Shown: positions 57,118 to 64,000 of the stretch, piece after piece
Numbering within the stretch: position 1 is the first letter of the stretch
How the letters are laid out: every line of letters begins with the position of its first letter
Assembly (NCBI RefSeq): GCF_902170785.1
Contig: NZ_CABHYG010000001.1
Coordinates: 124,001-188,000, forward strand
DNA length: 64,000 nt
From: Yersinia proxima
GTDB taxonomy: Bacteria; Pseudomonadota; Gammaproteobacteria; Enterobacterales; Enterobacteriaceae
Direction of reading: 5' to 3'
Program-made: the position numbers and the translations under genes
Notes under the pieces: model-generated
The model's input: only the letters and a program-made list of their open reading frames with translations
Databases searched by the model: none
What the model was told of the DNA's origin: nothing

Positions 57118-57924
57118 TCAGTTTTGTAATACCGATGAAACCAGTAGCTGGGTATACGGATGGTGCGGGTCATCCAGCACCCGGTCAGTCAGGCCACTTT
57201 CGATAACTTGCCCCTCTTTCATCACCAGCAGACGGTTAGCCAATAAGCGGGCAACTCCCAAGTCATGAGTGACAATCACCACCGCCAATTGCATTTCCAC
57301 CACCAGATTGCGCAGTAAATCCAGCAACCGTGCTTGCACTGACACGTCGAGGCCACCAGTCGGTTCGTCCATAAATACCAGCTTCGGATGCGTCACCAGA
57401 TTGCGGGCAATTTGCAGTCGCTGCTGCATGCCGCCGGAGAAGGTGGTGGGCAGGTCATCAAGACGGGATAAGGGGATCTCGACATCTTCCAGCCAGCGGC
57501 CTGCTTGTTGGCGGATCTCGCCATAATGGCGCTGACCGATAGCCATCAGTCGCTCGCCGATATTGCCGCCCGCCGAGACTTGTGGCCGCAGCCCATCGAG
57601 TGGGTGCTGATGCACTACGCCCCATTCGGTGCGCAGTAAACGGCGGCGCTGGCTTTCGGCCATCTGATACAAATCAACCGCTGATTGGGCCTCAGGCCGA
57701 TAAAAAATTTGCCCATGTTGCGGTGCCAGACGGGCTGAAATGGATTTCAGCAAGGTGGTTTTGCCCGAACCCGATTCACCAACAATCCCTAACACTTCAC
57801 CGGGATACAGTTGGAAAGAGACATCACTGAATCCCTTACCCGGCGCATACAAATGGGTAAGATTCTCCACCGACAACAGCGGGTGAACAGCAGAGGGTTT
57901 TGAAATAACCTGTTCAACGATCAT
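57118..57924 (-). CDS. phnK: Phosphonate C-P lyase subunit PhnK (ABC-type ATPase)
   Basis: PhnK is the ATPase subunit that docks on PhnJ in the C-P lyase core complex. ATG 57,924 overlaps the phnJ stop as ATGA and gives 268 residues starting MIVEQVISK; the longer open frame lies inside phnJ. Walker A is GESGSGKTT, signature FSGGMQQRLQIARNL, Walker B LVFMDEPTGGLDVSVQ and switch VTHDLGVARLLAN. About 16 residues longer at the N-terminus than E. coli PhnK. Confidence 0.92.
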   Translation of the reverse strand: MIVEQVISKPSAVHPLLSVENLTHLYAPGKGFSDVSFQLYPGEVLGIVGESGSGKTTLLKSISARLAPQHGQIFYRPEAQSAVDLYQMAESQRRRLLRTEWGVVHQHPLDGLRPQVSAGGNIGERLMAIGQRHYGEIRQQAGRWLEDVEIPLSRLDDLPTTFSGGMQQRLQIARNLVTHPKLVFMDEPTGGLDVSVQARLLDLLRNLVVEMQLAVVIVTHDLGVARLLANRLLVMKEGQVIESGLTDRVLDDPHHPYTQLLVSSVLQN

Positions 57925-58787
57925 TGAATATTCACCTCTTGTGGGGCGGCCTGAGCCAGTTGCTGCTGGCAAAAATCAGTATCCGAACAAACAAACATCC
58001 GGCTGCCCTTATCGTCCATCACCACCTCATCGAGATAACTGTGGCGCGAGCCGCACAAAGCACAGGGTTCATCCCATTGCTGCACGCTAAAAGGGTGATC
58101 GTCGAAGTCCAGACTTTCCACTTTGGTAAAAGGTGGCAGGGCATACAGGCGTTTTTCACGGCCGGCCCCAAACAGTTGCAGCGCGGGCATCATGTGCATT
58201 TTGGGATTATCAAATTTCGGAATTGGCGATGGGTCCATCACATAGCGATCATTCACTTTTACCGGATAGGCATAGGTGGTCGCGATATGGCCGTAGCGGG
58301 CGATATCTTCATATAGCTTGACTTGCATTACGCCGTACTCCTCCAGCGCATGCATTTTGCGTGTCTCGGTTTCGCGCGGTTCAATAAAGCGCAACGGCTC
58401 CGGGATCGGCACCTGATAGATAAGGATCTGATCCTCCGTCAGCGGCGTTTCTGGAATGCGGTGCCGGGTCTGGATCAAGGTAGCGTCAGTGGTTTTTTCG
58501 GTAGTCGCCACTCCGCTGACCCGCTGGAAGAAGCGGCGGATCGACACCGCATTAGTGGTGTCGTCGGCTCCCTGGTCGATCACTTTCAGTACATCGTAAC
58601 GGCCAATCAGGCAGGCGGTTAACTGAATGCCTCCGGTGCCCCAGCCATAAGGCATCGGCATCTCACGGCCGCCGAATGGCACTTGATAACCGGGGATGGC
58701 CACAGCTTTCAGTAACGCGCGGCGTAATGTTCTTTTGGTTTGCTCGTCCAGATAGCCCAGATTGTAACCGGTGAGAACTTCAGTCAT
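57921..58787 (-). CDS. phnJ: Carbon-phosphorus lyase PhnJ (radical SAM)
   Basis: PhnJ is the catalytic subunit that breaks the C-P bond. The 288-residue protein contains the unusual radical-SAM cysteine set Cys242, Cys245 and Cys267 (CALCG and FVCSD), with Cys273 in DFCQQ corresponding to the catalytic thiyl Cys272 of E. coli. All four are intact. Other conserved stretches are PYGWGTGGIQLTACLIG and GHIATTYAYPVKVNDRYVMDPSPIPKFDNPKMHMMPALQLFGAGREKR in part. It overlaps phnI by 8 bases and phnK by 4. Confidence 0.95.
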   Translation of the reverse strand: MTEVLTGYNLGYLDEQTKRTLRRALLKAVAIPGYQVPFGGREMPMPYGWGTGGIQLTACLIGRYDVLKVIDQGADDTTNAVSIRRFFQRVSGVATTEKTTDATLIQTRHRIPETPLTEDQILIYQVPIPEPLRFIEPRETETRKMHALEEYGVMQVKLYEDIARYGHIATTYAYPVKVNDRYVMDPSPIPKFDNPKMHMMPALQLFGAGREKRLYALPPFTKVESLDFDDHPFSVQQWDEPCALCGSRHSYLDEVVMDDKGSRMFVCSDTDFCQQQLAQAAPQEVNIQ

Positions 58788-59898
58788 GGCGCGGCTCCTG
58801 TTGTTCTGCGGCTACGGATGAATGCTCACGGCGCAGGCGCTTGAGTAACTCCAGCTCCGCTTGAAAATCAACGTAATGGGGCAATTTGAGATGAGAGACA
58901 AAACCGGCGGCTTCGACATTGTCGGCGTGGGATAACACAAACTCTTCATCTTGCGCCGGACTGGCGACATTTTCGTCGTATTCCCGGCTTTGCAAGGCGC
59001 GATCCATCAAGGCCATCGACATGGCTTTGCGCTCACCACGACCAAACACCAAACCGTAACCGCGAGTGAAATGTGGGGGTTCTGCTGCCGGGCTGACAAA
59101 ACCATTCACCATTTCGCATTCGGTGAGTAAGATCTCACCGATATCAATCGCAAATCCCAGTTCTTCCGGCTCAATTGAAATGGTCAGCTCGCCGGTGCGG
59201 ATCTCGGCGGCGAATGGATGAGTTCGACCATAACCGCGCTGGGTGGAATAGCCCAGCGCCAGCAGGAAACCTTCATCACCGCGCACCAGTTGTTGCAGCC
59301 GGGCTGAGCGATTACACGGATAAACCGGTGGGTTGCGGGTGATATCTTCCGGCGGGGTGCCGTCATCCCGCTCAACTTTTGCTAATTGCTCTTGCGCTAA
59401 TAAATCAAACACATGAGCGCAATTATTTTGCGATACATCTTCTGGCGATATTTCCCTGCGATTGAGCGCGTGCGGCGCTTCACCCGAGGCCAGCAGGGTG
59501 AAATCCAGTAGTCGATGGGTGTAATCATAGGTGGGGCCGAGCACTTGCCCGCCGGGCAAATCTTTGTAAATGGCGGAGATGCGCCGCTCCAGCCGCATAT
59601 TGCCAGTTGCCAACGGTTGGCTGACGGCCAGACGCGGTAATGTGGTGCGGTAGGCGCGCAGTAGGAAAATCGCTTCGACCAGATCACCGCTGGCTTGCTT
59701 GATGGCCAATGCAGCCAGCTCGCGATCATAGATACCGCCCTCAGTCATCACCCGATCTACCGCCAGACCTAGCTGTTGCTCAATCTGTTCGCAATCGATA
59801 GCCGGGATCTGTGTATCACCACGGCGCTGGTGTTCGAGTAATTGATGGGCTGCCGCAATGGCTTTTTCGCCCCCTTTGACTGCAACGTACATCAGCAC
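58780..59898 (-). CDS. phnI: Phosphonate C-P lyase subunit PhnI
   Basis: PhnI is the nucleosidase subunit that, with PhnG, H and L, links the phosphonate to ribose of ATP. The 372-residue protein starts MYVAVKGGEKAIAAAHQLLEHQRRGD after one or two extra residues. Typical stretches are VMTEGGIYDRELAALAIKQASGDLVEAIFLLRAYRTTLPRL, and ERRISAIYKDLPGGQVLGPTYDYTHRLLDF. The C-terminus has SHADNVEAAGFVSHLKLPHYVDFQAEL. It overlaps phnH by 7 bases. Confidence 0.94.
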   Translation of the reverse strand: MLMYVAVKGGEKAIAAAHQLLEHQRRGDTQIPAIDCEQIEQQLGLAVDRVMTEGGIYDRELAALAIKQASGDLVEAIFLLRAYRTTLPRLAVSQPLATGNMRLERRISAIYKDLPGGQVLGPTYDYTHRLLDFTLLASGEAPHALNRREISPEDVSQNNCAHVFDLLAQEQLAKVERDDGTPPEDITRNPPVYPCNRSARLQQLVRGDEGFLLALGYSTQRGYGRTHPFAAEIRTGELTISIEPEELGFAIDIGEILLTECEMVNGFVSPAAEPPHFTRGYGLVFGRGERKAMSMALMDRALQSREYDENVASPAQDEEFVLSHADNVEAAGFVSHLKLPHYVDFQAELELLKRLRREHSSVAAEQQEPRHD

Positions 59899-60473
59899 AC
59901 CTCCACATGGGTGGTTCGTGGGATAGCCATTAAGTTCTCGCCGCAGGTCAACAGAAAATCGAGGCCGGCAGGGAATGCGATCGGGCAGTTAAGCAGGTAA
60001 TCCAGCACGGTAGAGGGCAATTGCGGAGCAACAGTACGGTGGTGCTCAATGCCCGGCCCGCGTAGGCGCAGAGGCACACCAAGGTGCAGACTGGTGGCCT
60101 GAAGAATGACGGTGGTGGAGTGCTCTGGCGAAAGTTCACTACCCGCCGGGCAGCTAATCAAAAGTTCTTCTTTTATCTCATTGTCAAATAAAGAAAAAAT
60201 TGAATTTTTGATGCTGGTTGTCAGCGGCGCTCCGCAATGAAAACGTATATTCTGTTGCACGACATCATTGTTGAGCGGTTCATCCAGGTAGAGCGGCGTT
60301 TCCTGATCAACCAGGGTCAGCAGGATGCTGGTGGTGGCGGGATTTAATGGCTGCCAGCCGCTGCTATGGGGCAGTGAAACGACAACTCCCGGTTCGCTTA
60401 ATGCCTTGAGAATACGGCGAAAAGCGTGCTGAGCATCATCAACCGGCTGATCAAAATGGTTTAATAGGCTCAT
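59892..60473 (-). CDS. phnH: Phosphonate C-P lyase subunit PhnH
   Basis: PhnH is a non-catalytic subunit of the PhnGHIJ core. The 193-residue protein shows FDQPVDDAQHAFRRILKALSEPGVVVSLP at the start, TLVDQETPLYLDEPL, and RLRGPGIEHHRTVAPQLP near the C-terminus. Start and stop overlap the neighbours by 1 and 7 bases. Confidence 0.92.
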   Translation of the reverse strand: MSLLNHFDQPVDDAQHAFRRILKALSEPGVVVSLPHSSGWQPLNPATTSILLTLVDQETPLYLDEPLNNDVVQQNIRFHCGAPLTTSIKNSIFSLFDNEIKEELLISCPAGSELSPEHSTTVILQATSLHLGVPLRLRGPGIEHHRTVAPQLPSTVLDYLLNCPIAFPAGLDFLLTCGENLMAIPRTTHVEVC

Positions 60474-60949
60474 TAGTCTTCTCCTCGCACCAGGGTGAAG
60501 AAATCCACTTTACTGGTGGCGATAGCGCGAGCGCGCAATTCCCGCCGCTCCTGCTGTATGGCCGCTAGAGGATGAATGACGGTTTTCAGCAGCAATTCAC
60601 TCAGACCGGCTGGTTTTCCATTTATGCTGGAAAGCTGTAATAACGCATCTAATAGCGCGCAGAGTTCTGCATGAGGTTTATTGCGCCCGGCAATATAGCT
60701 GTAACCATAGATATCGGCGCTATCGTTGAGCCTGATTACCGCGCGGGTGAGGGTCATATCGCCCAGAATAAACCGGCGGCCAGTGCCGCCCATTCGCGCC
60801 TGTAATTGGCTCAAACCAATCTCTGGCGCACGGATCACCTGATACTGCGGTACCAGATTCAAGGGTTGCCAATGTGCAAGCAATTGCTCCGGTTGGCTGT
60901 GGGCCAACACCGACATCCAACCCTGCCGGGTGTTAGAGATACTTTCCAT
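60473..60949 (-). CDS. phnG: Phosphonate C-P lyase subunit PhnG
   Basis: PhnG is the small subunit of the ribosyl-transfer complex with PhnH, I and L. The 158-residue protein contains TRQGWMSVLAHSQPEQL, YQVIRAPEIGLSQLQARMGGTGRRFILGDMTLTRAVIRL and YIAGRNKPHAELCALLDALLQ. It directly follows phnF (adjacent stop and start) and overlaps phnH by one base. Confidence 0.93.
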   Translation of the reverse strand: MESISNTRQGWMSVLAHSQPEQLLAHWQPLNLVPQYQVIRAPEIGLSQLQARMGGTGRRFILGDMTLTRAVIRLNDSADIYGYSYIAGRNKPHAELCALLDALLQLSSINGKPAGLSELLLKTVIHPLAAIQQERRELRARAIATSKVDFFTLVRGED

Positions 60950-61675
60950 TTAGTGCTCCATGGTCAGTTCAATCATGTCGGCGCGCGTCAGGCTGACGGA
61001 GTACTCCGCCACCTGCTGGCTATCAACACGGATATTCAAGGTGCGCACACAGAGCAGCGGCGCATGGGTGGCAATTTCAAGTAAACGGCTCTCTTTGGCC
61101 TGAGCACGGCGTGCGCTAATGCGAGTCTGGCTACGGCTTAAAGGCTGTTGCAGATGTTGGCTGATGAATTGATGCAGTGAGCCGGAGTTAAACTGCTGCA
61201 ATGCGGGCCACCAACTCAAATCCGGCAGGTAATGATCGATAACGCAGACCGGTACACCATTGACTCGCCGTAAGGTGCGTAAATGAATCACTGTCGTCCC
61301 TTCATCCAATGACAGCGCTTTGGCGACATGCTCAATGCACGGGCGTAAGACGGCGAGTAAGCGCTCACTGGTGGGGTCACTACCCTGATCTAATAAGTTT
61401 TGGCTAAAGCGCGCATTGGCATGTAGCGGGTAGTCATAAGGGCGCATTAACACCAGAATGCCGATACCTTGCCGACGTTGCAGCCAGCCGCGTTCGACCA
61501 ATTCATCGACGGCCCGACGCAGGGTATGGCGATTGACCTGATAACGTTCGGCTAACTGCTGTTCAGACGGCAGATAATCTCCGCAGCGATAAGCACCGCG
61601 CAGCTCCTGTTCTAATTGGGCCGCAATTTGTTGATAGCGGGTGGGATAACTGGTCGGTGGTCTAGATAAGTGCAT
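60950..61675 (-). CDS. phnF: GntR-family regulator PhnF
   Basis: PhnF is the predicted transcriptional regulator of the phn genes. ATG 61,675 gives 241 residues, the E. coli length, starting MHLSRPPTSYPTRYQQIA; upstream in-frame ATGs lack family support. The N-terminal GntR winged helix includes YLPSEQQLAERYQVNRHTLRRAVDELVERGWLQRRQG (about 39-75). The C-terminal UTRA ligand domain includes VIHLRTLRRVNGVPVCVIDHYLPD and SVSLTRADMIELTMEH. In the E. coli operon phnF lies after phnCDE; here it is the first gene. Confidence 0.92.
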   Translation of the reverse strand: MHLSRPPTSYPTRYQQIAAQLEQELRGAYRCGDYLPSEQQLAERYQVNRHTLRRAVDELVERGWLQRRQGIGILVLMRPYDYPLHANARFSQNLLDQGSDPTSERLLAVLRPCIEHVAKALSLDEGTTVIHLRTLRRVNGVPVCVIDHYLPDLSWWPALQQFNSGSLHQFISQHLQQPLSRSQTRISARRAQAKESRLLEIATHAPLLCVRTLNIRVDSQQVAEYSVSLTRADMIELTMEH

Positions 61676-61909
61676 GGCAGATATACCCTCTGTGTGCATC
61701 ATCACTTCTGACGGCCATCCACAATGAAACACAAGGAGCAATACTGATGAGCAGGTGGCGGATTGTCATGGTGATAACCAGTAAGTTTTCTCACCCGCTA
61801 TGCTGGCGGTTTTTAATGACAGTAGGGTTAAGCTGAGATGGCGGAACGATGAAATCTTGTGGCGTGATAAACCGTTTTTCAGAGGTGAGGAATTTAAGGG
61901 GGAGTAGTC

Positions 61910-61942
61910 GCCATTCTGGCTCTGAAGAGTGCACAGAATGGC
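61910..61942 (-). other. Inverted repeat between nrdG and phnF
   Basis: GCCATTCTG (61,910-61,918) and CAGAATGGC (61,934-61,942) are exact complements around a 15-base loop, 10 bases after the nrdG stop. On the minus strand no T-run follows, so a classical terminator is not supported. Confidence 0.45.
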
Positions 61943-61951
61943 TAAAATAAA

Positions 61952-62416
61952 TTAGCGTAGAAAATGGATAACCTGATTACCGCTGCCGCGCCAAATAAGC
62001 GACGGGTCTTTTAGGTCTTGCACAAATTTGCCATCGACCAGCACATTGATTAAATCAACCACTTGATGTTGGTCGGCGGTCAGTTCAGCCATTGTATAGC
62101 CAGTCCAGACCCAAATATCTTTACCGTCGCACTCCTGGCGTACGCGTTTGACCAGTTGCAGAATGGCGGACAGATTTTGTGGATGCAGCGGGTCACCGCC
62201 GGAGAGGGATAACCCTTGCCGGTGGATACGAGGATCGTTCAGATCCGCTATGATTTTATCTTCCATTTCTTGGGTAAATGGCTTACCCGAATTCAGCCGC
62301 CAGGTGCTTTTGTTATAACAACCTACACATTCGTGTACGCAGCCAGAGACGAACAGCGTACAGCGAGTGCCAGGGCCATTTATAACGTCGACGCTATAAT
62401 ATTGATGATAATTCAT
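61952..62416 (-). CDS. nrdG: Anaerobic ribonucleotide reductase activase NrdG
   Basis: NrdG is the radical-SAM enzyme that makes the glycyl radical on NrdD. ATG 62,416 with GGGAGG 8 bases upstream gives 154 residues starting MNYHQYYSVDVINGPGTRCTLF, the E. coli length. The Fe-S motif is CVHECVGC (CxxxCxxC), followed by SGGDPLHPQN and WVWTGY. The frame is open a further 51 bases upstream through an ERIC element, but that extension has no family match. nrdD lies upstream on the same strand. Confidence 0.96.
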   Translation of the reverse strand: MNYHQYYSVDVINGPGTRCTLFVSGCVHECVGCYNKSTWRLNSGKPFTQEMEDKIIADLNDPRIHRQGLSLSGGDPLHPQNLSAILQLVKRVRQECDGKDIWVWTGYTMAELTADQHQVVDLINVLVDGKFVQDLKDPSLIWRGSGNQVIHFLR

Positions 62417-62422
62417 AATCAG

Positions 62423-62549
62423 TGCCTCCCTCGTACTTGAAGCCGCAGGGGTGTTCGCTACGTTCACTTACCCGAATCACTTACATCAGTAAGCTCATCG
62501 GGATAAGCTCGTTTGCTGCCTACCTGCAACTCCAATTACTTTGGGCCTT
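62423..62549 (-). repeat. ERIC element 6
   Basis: This 127-bp reverse-oriented ERIC copy has TACTTGAAGCCGCAGGGGTG, CCGAATCACTTACATCAGTA, AGCTCATCGGGAT and CTGCAACTCCAATTACTTTG. It fills most of the nrdD-nrdG spacer. Its nrdG-proximal end (62,425-62,430) reads GGGAGG on the minus strand and forms the nrdG Shine-Dalgarno sequence. Confidence 0.9.
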
Positions 62550-62562
62550 CGTCTTTGGTGGG

Positions 62563-64000
62563 TTAGCCCAGTTGTCCGTTTGCCAAATGCTTAACGCGAC
62601 GCTTCACTTCTTCTTGTTTGCCGGCGTTAAATGGGCGTGCATCCGGGCTACCCAAATAGCCACATACCCGACGGGTGACTGACACTTTTGATGGTTCATG
62701 ATTACCGCATTTCGGGCAGGTGAAGCCCTTGCTGGTACAGGAGAATTCGCCGGTAAAACCGCACTCGTAGCATTCATCAATTGGTGTGTTGGTGCCGTAA
62801 TATGGCACCCGGCTGTAGCTGTAATCCCAGACATCTTCCAGCGCTCTGAGGTTATGCTGCAAGTTAGGGTATTCGCCGTAACAGATGAAACCGCCGTTAG
62901 CCAATGGAGGATAGGGCGCTTCGAAGTCCAGTTTGTCGTACGGGTTAACTTTCTTTTCAACATCCAGATGGAAGCTGTTGGTGTAATAGCCTTTGTCGGT
63001 GACACCTTCTACCACGCCAAATTCTGCGGTATCCAGGCGGCAGAAGCGGTCACAGAGGTTTTCGCTCGGTGTGCTGTACAGGCTAAAGGCGTAGCCAGTT
63101 TCTTCTTTCCAGCTATCCGTTGCTTGTCTCATGCGCTCGACGATAGCCACGCCTTTTGCACGTAACTTTTCGTCATCAAATACATGAGATTTATTGCCAA
63201 ACAGAGCATTAACCGTTTCATGAATACCAATAAAGCCCAGCGAGATAGATGCGCGGCCATTTTTGAAGATTTCAGAGATATTGTCATCCGCTTGCAAGCG
63301 CACACCGCAAGCCCCTTCCATATACAGGATAGGAGCCACGCGGGCTTTGATCCCTTCGAGTCGGGCAATGCGGGTCATTAAGGCTTTCTTGGCTAACAGC
63401 AGGCGTTCATCCAGTAATCGCCAGAATTTATCTTCATCACCTTGAGCTTCTAAAGCAATGCGCGGCAGGTTAAGGCTGATAACTCCCAAATTGTTACGGC
63501 CATCGTGGATCTGTTCGCCATTTTCTTCATAAACACCAAGGAAGCTACGGCAGCCCATTGGTGTTTTGAAGGAGCCGGTAACTTTAACCACTTGATCGTA
63601 ATTGAGAATATCTGGATACATGCGCTTGGTGGCACACTCAAGTGCTAACTGCTTGATATCGTAATTGGGATCGCCAAATTTATGGTTAAGGCCATCGCGG
63701 ATAGCAAACACCAGTTTTGGGAACACCGCAGTTTTACGGTTTTTGCCCAAACCAGCAATGCGATTACGCAGAATCGCCTGCTGAATCATGCGCGACTCCC
63801 AACTGGCACCTAACCCGAAGCCGAAGGTAACAAACGGTGTTTGGCCATTGGCGGTATGCAGGGTATTCACTTCATATTCCAGCGATTGGAAAGCGTCATA
63901 ACACTCTTTTTCGGTGCGTGACCGGGCATAGCCGTCAGCATCTGGAATCTGCCACTCTTCAGCGACCCGCTTGTGTTTATTGAAACTTTCGGTGACAAAC
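62563..64000 (-). CDS. nrdD: Anaerobic ribonucleoside-triphosphate reductase NrdD, C-terminal part (5' end outside window)
   Basis: NrdD is the glycyl-radical enzyme that makes dNTPs without oxygen. The frame is open to the right edge, leaving about 478 residues. The zinc site is formed by CYECG and CPKCG in the C-terminal region, and the glycyl-radical motif is RRVCGYLGSPDARPFNAGKQEE, with the radical Gly in CGYLG. FGFGLGASWESRMIQ and GRASISLGFIGIHETVNALFG are family stretches. It is followed on the minus strand by ERIC and nrdG. Confidence 0.97.
   Translation of the reverse strand, partial: FVTESFNKHKRVAEEWQIPDADGYARSRTEKECYDAFQSLEYEVNTLHTANGQTPFVTFGFGLGASWESRMIQQAILRNRIAGLGKNRKTAVFPKLVFAIRDGLNHKFGDPNYDIKQLALECATKRMYPDILNYDQVVKVTGSFKTPMGCRSFLGVYEENGEQIHDGRNNLGVISLNLPRIALEAQGDEDKFWRLLDERLLLAKKALMTRIARLEGIKARVAPILYMEGACGVRLQADDNISEIFKNGRASISLGFIGIHETVNALFGNKSHVFDDEKLRAKGVAIVERMRQATDSWKEETGYAFSLYSTPSENLCDRFCRLDTAEFGVVEGVTDKGYYTNSFHLDVEKKVNPYDKLDFEAPYPPLANGGFICYGEYPNLQHNLRALEDVWDYSYSRVPYYGTNTPIDECYECGFTGEFSCTSKGFTCPKCGNHEPSKVSVTRRVCGYLGSPDARPFNAGKQEEVKRRVKHLANGQLG

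Noticed and set aside
61800..61830. Pho box upstream of phnF
   Set aside because: Only one CTGTCAT half site (minus strand); the second half at the required 11-base spacing does not match.
62417..62467. N-terminal extension of nrdG (MNVANTPAASST...)
   Set aside because: ERIC-encoded; ATG 62,416 has a perfect ribosome-binding site and gives the family length.

Overview
The window is chromosomal DNA from a Yersinia-type enterobacterium. Three things point there: near E. coli-level identity in the housekeeping genes, several 127-bp ERIC repeats, and an E. coli-like gene order (obgE, dacB, greA, yhbY, rlmE, ftsH, folP, glmM, secG, leuU, metY, rimP, nusA, infB, rbfA, truB, rpsO, pnp, nlpI, deaD, yhbW, ubiVU, ubiT, yhbS, yhbQ, yhbP, yraR). 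I cannot fix the species. Gene identities rest on remembered family sequences and motifs; no search was run.

Positions 1-23,300 are core information-processing DNA. They hold the obgE 3' end, a dacB-basR-basS operon, greA, yhbY, rlmE-ftsH, folP-glmM, secG, tRNA-Leu(GAG) and initiator tRNA-Met, the rimP-nusA-infB-rbfA-truB-rpsO-pnp translation and RNA operon, nlpI and deaD. Positions 23,300-25,860 hold an AT-rich island with one orphan small lipoprotein, yhbW, and a putative small ORF with a hairpin in front of a drug-efflux operon. Positions 25,867-31,564 are a complete tripartite RND efflux operon with a Fur-like site just before its first gene. Positions 32,158-34,849 encode a cysteine/serine transporter and cysteine desulfidase (cyuP-cyuA) behind a good FNR-like site. 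Positions 34,911-38,452 hold the oxygen-independent ubiquinone genes ubiV, ubiU and ubiT, plus yhbS and yhbQ.

Positions 38,589-52,486 are accessory compared with E. coli and sit between yhbQ and yhbP. The first part is potE-speF, with a 34-codon ornithine-sensing leader ORF (speFL) that I found by reading the minus strand. The second part is a divergent polyuronate-degradation locus. It has a secreted alginate-lyase-fold protein and a cytoplasmic heparinase II/III-type lyase on the minus strand. On the plus strand it has a complete sugar ABC importer followed by a second, signal-less alginate-lyase-fold protein. CRP-like and KdgR-like sites lie between the two arms. The layout implies periplasmic cleavage, import of oligosaccharides and cytoplasmic finishing of an unidentified uronic-acid polymer. 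This is the best candidate for an undescribed system here.

Positions 52,560-53,873 return to core genes (yhbP, yraR). Positions 53,874-61,675 are a phnF-G-H-I-J-K-L-M-N-P carbon-phosphorus lyase operon without phnCDE or phnO in the window. The right edge holds nrdG and the 3' part of nrdD. Six ERIC copies are scattered between genes; one appears to supply the Shine-Dalgarno sequence of nrdG and another the stop codon of yhbP.
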